From assembly GCF_002117105.1 (NCBI RefSeq), contig NZ_CP019343.1:930001-994000 (forward strand): a stretch of DNA of 64,000 bases, in the 5' to 3' direction. A model generated the notes under the pieces. That model made no database searches. It was given only the letters and a program-made list of their open reading frames with translations, and had not been told where the DNA came from. Source of the stretch: Oceanicoccus sagamiensis (GTDB taxonomy: Bacteria; Pseudomonadota; Gammaproteobacteria; Pseudomonadales; Dasaniaceae). Positions 27,698 through 34,912 of the stretch are shown piece by piece. Each line of letters starts with the position of its first letter. The first letter of the stretch is position 1. The translations under genes and the position numbers were made by a program.

Positions 27698-28168
27698 CTA
27701 CCAATCTTGCAGCTCTTCGGCACCCTCTTTACCCTCAACAACCGTATGGTAAAGCTCCAGAACATGGACTTTATCGCAGCCAACATAACCCTCACAGCCC
27801 GCACGATCCTTTTCCTTACCAAACCAAACCGCCACATCACCTTGCTGGGCCGCGGGGCCCAGATATTTGGCAGGGATATTAAACATATAAAAAGGTCGCT
27901 TGCCCTCACACAGTATTTTGATGGAATCAGGCGCCACCGTATAGCTGCTCAGCTTATAGTTACCGCGATCCGTCTTAAGATGAATATCGTCGGCATGCTC
28001 CCAGTCGCAGCTTTTCCCATCGACCAGAGCTTCTGAGAACCGCCCCACGGCCAAGGAGGCCGGATAATTGTCGGAGACCTCTGCACCCCGGCTATGCTCA
28101 CCAAACACCGAGGCCTGACTAAGCTGGGACAGGGAAACCGCTACCAACAAGGGGATAAATCTCAACAC
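27698..28168 (-). CDS. Hypothetical secreted protein
   Basis: 156 residues with a Sec signal (FIPLLVAVSLSQLSQASVFG). The mature part has four Cys (KSCDWEH, ILCEGKR, AGCEGYV, GCDKVH) that may form two disulfides. No known domain recognised. Monocistronic, followed by the bidirectional terminator. The 28169-28523 gap upstream contains no other gene I can support, only the operator-like repeat at 28420. Confidence 0.72.
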   Translation of the reverse strand: MLRFIPLLVAVSLSQLSQASVFGEHSRGAEVSDNYPASLAVGRFSEALVDGKSCDWEHADDIHLKTDRGNYKLSSYTVAPDSIKILCEGKRPFYMFNIPAKYLGPAAQQGDVAVWFGKEKDRAGCEGYVGCDKVHVLELYHTVVEGKEGAEELQDW

Positions 28169-28419
28169 AACACTACTCCTGACAAAACGATACTTATTAT
28201 TTTAGGGCTAATCTCAAAGATGCCAACATTATATAGTGAGAAAGCGACGATAATGCGGCAAAAAGTGTGAATTATTCCGATAATAGATGCAACACTGTAC
28301 ACAAAATAAAACCGGCGAAGCTCTTGCCCCATCAAGCCCCTGTAAACACTGGCCCGCCCCCTGCAAAAGCCCCCTGCAAAACCCTCAAGCATTGATCTTA
28401 TCAAGCCCCGGCAACGTAA

Positions 28420-28442
28420 TGTAAAAGATATGTAAATACGCC
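28420..28442. promoter_or_regulatory. Putative operator, second TGTAAA direct repeat
   Basis: TGTAAAAGATATGTAAATAC followed by GCC. Two TGTAAA boxes 11 bp apart, with the same flanking sequence as the site at 15592-15613. It lies about 82-104 bp upstream of the transporter gene that opens the second UbiD module. A looser GTAAA pair with the same 11-bp spacing occurs at 34818-34833 before the TPP-enzyme gene. Confidence 0.5.
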
Positions 28443-28523
28443 GGTGCTGAGTAGTAATTACCCCCCTGTTATCGTAGTGTGTTTGCCATCCTAATAAGCA
28501 ATCATTCACCATGAGACCCTGTT

Positions 28524-29801
28524 GTGACAAACAATAATTCCGGCCCAATGGCCAATATGCTAAAGACTATTTCCAAGGTAGAACCCCACGAAATCAAGGC
28601 TACCGTTACCTCATTTCTGCTAGTGCTGATTTTAATGGCCGCCTATTACATTCTCAGGCCGGTACGGGATGCTATGGCCAGTGACTGGTCCGATGCCGAA
28701 GTGGCCACACTATGGACGATTAACTTCTTCTTTAGCTTTGTGGTCGTAGCTGCTTATGGCACCGCGATTTCAAAGATATCCCTCAAAAATCTCGTGCCTG
28801 GTGTCTATGGCTTTTTTGCCGCCACCTTTGTGCTGTTTTATTTTGCCTCCAGCTTTGTCAGCGATACGGCACTGATTGATAAAGCCTTTTATATTTGGGT
28901 GAGTGTCTTTAGCTTATTTCCCGTCTCGGTATTTTGGAGCTTTATGGCTGACATCTATACCAAAGACCAGTCAAAACGCCTGTTTGGGATTATCACCACC
29001 GGAGCCAGTATTGGCGCCATGATTGGGCCGTCAATACCGCTGCTATTTTCTGACCTGGGCACCTATAACCTCATGCTGGTAGCCTGCGTGGTATTAATGG
29101 CTACCCTGCCGATTATTTACTTCCTGCAAAGTATTAAAACCTCTGAACTGGGCAATGCCGACCACACGGCAGAAATGCGCTCAATGGGCGGCAACTCACT
29201 GGATGGCTTTTCACTCTTTCTGAAAAACCCGTTCCTGTTAGGTATAGGTTTGTTTCTATTCCTCTATACCGGCATAGGGTCTTTTATTTATTTGGAATTA
29301 AAAAATCTGATGGCCGATATGAGCCGTGCAGAACGCACCGAGATCTGGGCGTTTATGGATTTAGCCACTAACACACTAACCATTGTTGCCGGTTTATTTA
29401 TTACCTCACGCCTGGCCACCAAAGTGGGCCTGGGTTGGACCTTGGCACTGCTGCCTATCGTTGTGATGGGCGGACTGCTAACAGTTGCCATGGTGCCGCT
29501 ATTAAGTGTGGTCGTCGGTCTGCAAATTTTCCGTCGCGGTGGTAATTACGCGATTACCCGCCCAGCGCGGGAAATGCTATTTACCCATGTCGATCAGGAA
29601 ACCCGCTTTAAGGCCAAACCCGTTATTGATGTGGTGGTCTATCGGGGTGGCGATACCTTCTGGGGCTGGGCCTTTGCCGGCTTAACTCAGGGCATTGGTC
29701 TGGGCATGGTCGGTGTGGCTATCGTCGGCGCCGGTATTGCCGCACTGTGGTCTGCTATTGGTTTGTATCTGGGTAAAAAGACAGAACAAGAAAACAACTA
29801 A
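28524..29801 (+). CDS. MFS/NTT-like transporter (COG3202-type)
   Basis: 425 residues, about 12 membrane spans. The N-terminal AYYILRPVRDAMA and the loop around DIYTKDQSKRLFGIITTGAS resemble the ATP/ADP translocase-like (NTT) branch of the MFS superfamily. Free-living bacteria carry homologues of unknown substrate, so nucleotide exchange should not be assumed. The start is GTG at 28524 with a weak ribosome site; ATGs at 28548 and 28557 are alternatives. First gene of a plus-strand operon leading into secreted dehydrogenases and UbiD. Confidence 0.83.
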   Translation: MTNNNSGPMANMLKTISKVEPHEIKATVTSFLLVLILMAAYYILRPVRDAMASDWSDAEVATLWTINFFFSFVVVAAYGTAISKISLKNLVPGVYGFFAATFVLFYFASSFVSDTALIDKAFYIWVSVFSLFPVSVFWSFMADIYTKDQSKRLFGIITTGASIGAMIGPSIPLLFSDLGTYNLMLVACVVLMATLPIIYFLQSIKTSELGNADHTAEMRSMGGNSLDGFSLFLKNPFLLGIGLFLFLYTGIGSFIYLELKNLMADMSRAERTEIWAFMDLATNTLTIVAGLFITSRLATKVGLGWTLALLPIVVMGGLLTVAMVPLLSVVVGLQIFRRGGNYAITRPAREMLFTHVDQETRFKAKPVIDVVVYRGGDTFWGWAFAGLTQGIGLGMVGVAIVGAGIAALWSAIGLYLGKKTEQENN

Positions 29802-29823
29802 AAATTAAAATATTGAGAGATTT

Positions 29824-30576
29824 ATGAAAAAGATTCTACTACTTAGCTGCTTATGGCTTTTATCGGCTGCTACGGTTGCCGACACGGTATTAATTACTGG
29901 CGGCAACCGAGGTATTGGCCTGGAATTTGTTAAACAGTATGCGGATCAGGGTTATACCGTGATTGCCACCGCCCGCAAACCGGAAAAAGCGACTGAGCTC
30001 AACGCACTGGCAAAATCCAACAGCAATATTACCGTAGAAAAGCTGGATGTCACTGACCATGCCGCCATTGATGCACTGGCCAAAAAATATGAAGGGCAAG
30101 CTGTTGATATCCTATTAAACAATGCGGGAATCTCCGGCGGTAGCGACTCGCAAAAGCTGGGCAGTATTGATTACGCTGTTTACGATAAGGTTATGCATGT
30201 TAACGTGCACGGCCCGATGAAAATGGCAGAAGCGTTTCTTCCCCATGTTATGGCCAGCGAACAGAAAAAGATTATCGCAGTCTCGTCCAGTATGGGCTCG
30301 ATCAAAAAGACCTTCGGTATTTTGTATATTTACCGCTCATCGAAAGCGGCACTGAATATGGCTTACGCAACCATGGCCAAAGAACTCAGACGTAAAAAAG
30401 TCATTGTTGGCCTGGTCAACCCCGGCCCAACGGACACTGAGTTTATGCTTGGAGTTAAAGGCAAGCTGCGCGACCCCGCTGTTGCCGCCAGCGATATGAT
30501 GCGCAACATCGATGGCCTAACGATAAAAACCACCGGCTCTTTCTTGCAGTACAACGGTAAAGAATTGCCTTGGTAA
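29824..30576 (+). CDS. Secreted SDR-family oxidoreductase
   Basis: 250 residues. A typical Sec signal (MKKILLLSCLWLLSAATVAD) directly precedes a Rossmann fold: TGGNRGIG (25-32), LLNNAGISGG, and the catalytic YRSSK near residue 170. All SDR catalytic elements are present, so the enzyme looks active, yet the signal would send it to the periplasm where NAD(P) is not normally available. Starts 22 bases after the transporter with a GAGAG site. Substrate unknown. Confidence 0.86.
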   Translation: MKKILLLSCLWLLSAATVADTVLITGGNRGIGLEFVKQYADQGYTVIATARKPEKATELNALAKSNSNITVEKLDVTDHAAIDALAKKYEGQAVDILLNNAGISGGSDSQKLGSIDYAVYDKVMHVNVHGPMKMAEAFLPHVMASEQKKIIAVSSSMGSIKKTFGILYIYRSSKAALNMAYATMAKELRRKKVIVGLVNPGPTDTEFMLGVKGKLRDPAVAASDMMRNIDGLTIKTTGSFLQYNGKELPW

Positions 30577-30617
30577 ATAAATAAAAGGGTAAAAGTTAAC
30601 TAGATAACAAACAACGG

Positions 30618-31394
30618 ATGCTCACTATGATACGGCTTATCTACACCACGTTTTTTTTATGGTTGCTTACTACTGGCAACGCCATAGCCAGCGATAAAGG
30701 TTTGGTATTAGTTGCTGGAGCCACCGGCGGCACCGGGAAATTGGTCGTTGAGCAACTGCTACAGCAAGGCTATAGCGTTCGGGCAATGGTGCGCAGTATC
30801 GAAAAGGGAAAAAAAGTTCTCGGCAACGATATTGAACTGGTTAAAGCGGATGTCACCCAAAAAGAGACGCTGGCCGCAGCCGTCAATGGCACTGACTATA
30901 TTATTTCTACTATTGGCACGCCGATTGGAGCAGAAGGCACCAATAACCCTGAGAACGTGGACTACTTAGGGGTAGTCGCCCTTATTGATACCGCCAAGGC
31001 CGCGCAAAGCAAAAAATTTATTTTAGTCACCTCCGGCGGCACCACCTGGTGGACCCACCCCCTCAATTGGTTTGGCGACGGCGTGCTGACCTGGAAACAT
31101 AAATCAGAATTACACCTGCGAGCATCTGGCCTGAATCATGTCATTCTGCGACCCGCTGGCGGCCTAACCGATGAACCCCTTAATACAAAAAAAATAAAGT
31201 TTACTCAATCAGACGGCATTCCATCGACTATTTCTCGCGCCGATGTCGCCGCAGTTGCTGTTGCAGCGCTGACTCACCCTGAGTCTGATAATAAAACCTT
31301 TGAAATTCAGGATGACGAAGAGGGTCAGCTCAGCTCTGAAGTGAACTGGCAGAGTACCTTTGAGGCAATGACTATAGATTCCGATAATTTCTAG
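30618..31394 (+). CDS. Secreted NAD(P)-binding atypical SDR
   Basis: 258 residues. Sec-type leader (IYTTFFLWLLTTGNAIAS) followed at once by the atypical SDR motif GATGGTG (34-40), STIGTP and FILVTSGGTT. Resembles the NmrA/SDR_a5 group of NAD(P)-binding reductases or sensors. Second exported Rossmann protein in a row in this operon; ATG at 30627 is an alternative start. 41 bases after the first SDR gene. Confidence 0.84.
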   Translation: MLTMIRLIYTTFFLWLLTTGNAIASDKGLVLVAGATGGTGKLVVEQLLQQGYSVRAMVRSIEKGKKVLGNDIELVKADVTQKETLAAAVNGTDYIISTIGTPIGAEGTNNPENVDYLGVVALIDTAKAAQSKKFILVTSGGTTWWTHPLNWFGDGVLTWKHKSELHLRASGLNHVILRPAGGLTDEPLNTKKIKFTQSDGIPSTISRADVAAVAVAALTHPESDNKTFEIQDDEEGQLSSEVNWQSTFEAMTIDSDNF

Positions 31395-31426
31395 CACTTA
31401 ACGTCCTATTGACATGGGGATACGCC

Positions 31427-32245
31427 ATGAAAAAAGAAATAAAAATAAAACCCTTTTGGTATTCTGATCTTTGGGTATTTCCCAAATTAATCACCGTGAT
31501 TACCACACTGGATAAACATGGCAAAGTGAATGCCGCTCCCTACTCCCATATTATGCAGTGGGATGTTATGCAAAAAAATCCGCGCATTATGTTAGGTATG
31601 CGTCAGGGCTCACACACATTAACCAATATTCAGGAAACCGGTGAGTTTGTCATTAATTGCCCACCGATGGATTATCTGGACGATATGATGGAGACTGCCC
31701 GCTTTTACCCCGCAGGCACCAACGAACTGGATAATACGCGCTTTACCCAAATTCCCTCACGCAAAGTGAAGCCACCCAGCTTGCAGGAATGCCCGCAAAT
31801 TATGGAGTGCACCGTGGAAGAAATTAATCTGCTGGAAAAAAGTAGCGGCATTGTTATCGCCAATATTGAAGCGATAGTGATGGATGAAGAATTAACCACC
31901 ATGGACAGAGCCGAGCGCTTAACCACGATGAACTTACCCGTAGGCCTGGGTGATCATCAACGGAAGTTTTATTACCACACCAGCACCTCTGACTACACCA
32001 TGCACGAACTGAAAGATGCCCCCGATTCCATTCAGGCCGCCGATGTTCGTACCAATCTGGATTGGGATGAAGGCGCCATGAAAGCCTTAATGGGCATCCC
32101 TGCACCGGTGCGCAAGTTAGTCATTAAAGAAGCAGAAGATTATTCTGAAGAACAAGGCAGCCAAATCGTTACCCTTGACCTGTTTATTGCTATGGGGGAA
32201 GAGTTTGGTATTGATGATGAATTATTAGATCGATTCAGGGTGTAA
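31427..32245 (+). CDS. Flavin-reductase-like (FMN-binding) protein
   Basis: 272 residues from the ATG at 31427, chosen because GGGGA lies six bases upstream; a TTG at 31409 is less likely. The N-terminal half is a flavin-reductase-like split barrel (WVFPKLITVITTLDKHGKVN, APYSHIMQWD, MLGMRQGSHTLTNI, EFVINCPP). This family includes flavoredoxin and FMN reductases. The C-terminal part (VRTNLDWDEGAMKALMGIPA) is less familiar and looks proteobacterial PCMD/protochlorophyllide-like only in vague terms. Cytoplasmic, no signal. It ends two bases before UbiD, suggesting a link to that flavoenzyme. Confidence 0.78.
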   Translation: MKKEIKIKPFWYSDLWVFPKLITVITTLDKHGKVNAAPYSHIMQWDVMQKNPRIMLGMRQGSHTLTNIQETGEFVINCPPMDYLDDMMETARFYPAGTNELDNTRFTQIPSRKVKPPSLQECPQIMECTVEEINLLEKSSGIVIANIEAIVMDEELTTMDRAERLTTMNLPVGLGDHQRKFYYHTSTSDYTMHELKDAPDSIQAADVRTNLDWDEGAMKALMGIPAPVRKLVIKEAEDYSEEQGSQIVTLDLFIAMGEEFGIDDELLDRFRV

Positions 32246-32247
32246 CA

Positions 32248-33912
32248 ATGAGCGAGAAAGAGTCTATTAATACTGACGTTTCACGACGCAGCTTTTTAAC
32301 CGCCACCGGTGTAGCGGCCCTTGCCGCTGCCGGCTGCGCGCCTTTATCCGAAGGCATGAGCAATGGCACACCGGTAGCGCCAAAACGCGATGCCCAAGCG
32401 ATTGCCAATGCCCCCAAAGCGCCCTTTGATTCTTTTCGGGATTGGATTGCCGCACTGGATGCTCACGGTTTGTTATACCGTATTCCTGAAATCGATCAGG
32501 ATGCCTACCATGCTACCGCATTATTTTATCGCGCCACCGATAAGTTCAGCATGTACGGTGCACCTGCCTTTATGTTTGACCGAATAAAAATTGATGGCGA
32601 ATGGGTTGAAGGCCCGATGTTTGCCAATCATCAGGGGCACTGGATTACCGACTGTCTGATCTGGGGTTTAGATCCTATAGAAAATGATAACTACGCCAGC
32701 TACCGCAAAGCCAGAGGCTATCTGGAAAAAATGCTGGCTGACAACAATGGCGAATATCCAATGATCCCGCCAAGGGAAATTGAAGCCAGTGCCGCCCCCT
32801 GTAAGGAAATAGTACTGACTGGCGATGATATCGATATTACAAAATTTGCCTTTTTTAAAACCAACCCGGGTGATGGTGGCCGCTATGTCAATACCGGCTC
32901 GGTCTTTATGGATGACCCCAAGATGGGCCCTAACTACGGCACCTATCGCAATGAAATCAAAGGCCCCCGCAAACTGGTAATGAACCCTGAGCCCAACCAG
33001 ACTGGCCACCGGATGATTATGGCGGCAAGAAAACGCGGCGACAAAGTCTTGAAATTATCCATTGTGGTTGGTCAGGACCCGGTTATCTGGATGATCAGCG
33101 GCTCCAAAATCAAAAATCGTTTTACCACCAAAGACCCTATTTACGAATTGGATATTGCCGGCGGTATGCGCGGTAAAGCCATTGATATCGTTAAATCCGA
33201 AACCAATGATTTAATGATTCCCGCCCATGCGGAAATGGTGATTGAAGGGGAAATTGTTCTGGACGGCCCTATGGAACCAGAGGGCCCCTTTGGTGAAATG
33301 TTCGGTTATATGGGCCCGGCAAAATCAGAAAATTTTGTGATTAACATCACCACTATTACCCACCGCAAAAACCCATGGTTAATGAATGCCTTTACCGGTA
33401 TGCAGCGCGGCATGGTCACGGCACCAGCAGACGCACTCTATGCAACATCACTCAAAAAGAAAATTCCCAATATTGTTGAATATACCAACCCCCATGACAC
33501 GATGGGCATGGTGGTATTAAGCATTGATAAACAGGAAGCCGGTGAAGGAATCAAGTCAGGCATGTCTATTGCCAAAACCAACCCGATCGCCAAAGTCGTG
33601 GTGGTAGTTGATAAAGATATTAATATTCTTGATCACCGTGAAGTGATGTTTGCCATTGGCTCTCGCTGGCAGCCACACCCTGCATCAAAAATTTTGGAAC
33701 GGGCTTTTGGTTTGCAAACTGACCCCAGCCAGGTAAAACGCAACCGCACCAGCAAGATTGTTATTGATGCAACCAGACAGTTGCCGGATGAAGGCGGCAG
33801 AGAGGCTTTCCCTATGTCTAACCGTGAGCATTTGGCTGAAGGAGCGCCTAATGCTTTTGCTGAGGTTGAGCAATTATTGGTGCCGGATTTATTTGAGTGG
33901 GATCAGATTTAA
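32248..33912 (+). CDS. UbiD-family decarboxylase, Tat lipoprotein (intact)
   Basis: 554 residues. Twin-arginine leader (SRRSFLTATG, Arg13-Arg14) with lipobox AAAGC (Cys30), then a complete UbiD fold: FDSFRDWIAAL, GTYRNEIKGPR with the conserved Arg, PAHAEMVIEGEI and EGPFGEMFGYMGP with conserved Glu residues, and the C-terminal domain with VVVVVDKDINILD. UbiD enzymes use prenylated FMN to (de)carboxylate aromatic or unsaturated acids and are normally cytoplasmic. Folded, cofactor-loaded export by Tat is the likely reason for this leader. Paralogue of 16559-18261. No ubiX is in the window. Confidence 0.9.
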   Translation: MSEKESINTDVSRRSFLTATGVAALAAAGCAPLSEGMSNGTPVAPKRDAQAIANAPKAPFDSFRDWIAALDAHGLLYRIPEIDQDAYHATALFYRATDKFSMYGAPAFMFDRIKIDGEWVEGPMFANHQGHWITDCLIWGLDPIENDNYASYRKARGYLEKMLADNNGEYPMIPPREIEASAAPCKEIVLTGDDIDITKFAFFKTNPGDGGRYVNTGSVFMDDPKMGPNYGTYRNEIKGPRKLVMNPEPNQTGHRMIMAARKRGDKVLKLSIVVGQDPVIWMISGSKIKNRFTTKDPIYELDIAGGMRGKAIDIVKSETNDLMIPAHAEMVIEGEIVLDGPMEPEGPFGEMFGYMGPAKSENFVINITTITHRKNPWLMNAFTGMQRGMVTAPADALYATSLKKKIPNIVEYTNPHDTMGMVVLSIDKQEAGEGIKSGMSIAKTNPIAKVVVVVDKDINILDHREVMFAIGSRWQPHPASKILERAFGLQTDPSQVKRNRTSKIVIDATRQLPDEGGREAFPMSNREHLAEGAPNAFAEVEQLLVPDLFEWDQI

Positions 33913-33936
33913 CCCCTTAATAGGGCTAGTTATGGA

Positions 33937-34296
33937 TCAGTGCGCTGCGGCATGGGCAAAATACAGCGCCACACAAAACCAGGCGCCCATTAAGGCCCAA
34001 CTACTTACTGATATATATGGCATATAATGCCCGGCGCCTCGGACAACTGCTCTGATCCAGGCCAACAGGATAATCACTCCCAACACCGCAATCACTATCA
34101 GTTCCGATTGCGACACAATGGAGCTGGCAAAGAAAAACGGTATCGGGCCAAGCAAGACCAGGATCACAACACCCAAAGCAGCCAGCAAGGCAAGCTCGGG
34201 GCCGTGGATAGAATAGCCTACGGTCACGATCGGTATCGCAAAAAGGACACTATAGAATAGTAATAGGATGACACTGCTTTTTATTTGATTAGTCAT
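33937..34296 (-). CDS. Hypothetical small membrane protein
   Basis: 119 residues with four hydrophobic spans (about 9-30, 33-57, 62-85 and 95-116). No family recognised. A single gene on the minus strand lying between the plus-strand UbiD and TPP-enzyme genes. His residues cluster at the C terminus (FAHAAAH). Confidence 0.6.
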   Translation of the reverse strand: MTNQIKSSVILLLFYSVLFAIPIVTVGYSIHGPELALLAALGVVILVLLGPIPFFFASSIVSQSELIVIAVLGVIILLAWIRAVVRGAGHYMPYISVSSWALMGAWFCVALYFAHAAAH

Positions 34297-34398
34297 ATAC
34301 CGGAGGGAATATAGCGCTTGTTATAGGCGCTTGTCGATATAATCCCGTGGTGATAATCAATACGTCAGAAAAAAGAGAAACCAGGCAGGGTAGACTAA

Positions 34399-34740
34399 CT
34401 AGGTCCAATCACCGCCCTGAAAACTACAGCCCACCTCAAGGTCTTCCGCATTGCCCGTATAATAAGTCAGAGTAAACTGTTCCAGAGTACATACACCAAT
34501 ACTACTATCCGTAGAACAGCTTGCCTCGTCATAGGAGGCATCTGCATTCGACCCCTCAGTAGCAAACTCTTCACAACGAGCCTGGTCCACAGACTCCGCA
34601 CAGACCTTAAAAGGCCCGGCAAACATATTTTCCTGGGTATAATTACAACTGCCGGCATGGGCAGAGATAGCAAATAGCAGGCAGAGGGGAAAACAGATAG
34701 CTCTGGTCAGTATTATTTTTATAGCAGGTCCAAACTTCAT
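34399..34740 (-). CDS. Small secreted Cys-rich protein (FQGGDWT family)
   Basis: 113 residues, Sec signal ending near ISAHAGS. Mature part contains Cys in SCNYTQ, KVCAES, ARCEEF, ASCSTD, GVCTLE and GCSFQGGDWT. It shares Cys spacing and the C-terminal GC-x-FQGGDWT with the protein at 39171-39548, so the two define a small paralogous family around this locus. Probably a periplasmic disulfide-stabilised protein; function unknown. Confidence 0.72.
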   Translation of the reverse strand: MKFGPAIKIILTRAICFPLCLLFAISAHAGSCNYTQENMFAGPFKVCAESVDQARCEEFATEGSNADASYDEASCSTDSSIGVCTLEQFTLTYYTGNAEDLEVGCSFQGGDWT

Positions 34741-34912
34741 TTTTACTCCATGGACTCAAAAACGGTCTTCTGAGGCTCATAATATTACAAAGCCCCAGCA
34801 AGAAATGCCGACAAATAGTAAAGAAATGGTAAAGACTGTTAAGGATATTTATTCTCTCTAAGGCTCACCCTATACTGGGCCTCGACAGTCATAATAAGCA
34901 GCAGAAACCGCC

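Noticed and set aside
28511-28537. Eight-codon leader peptide (MRPCCDKQ) overlapping the transporter start
   Set aside because: Too short and without a ribosome site or attenuator structure to claim.
28162-28548. 128-residue minus-strand frame covering the intergenic region before the transporter
   Set aside because: Covers the regulatory repeat and overlaps starts at both ends; composition looks non-coding.
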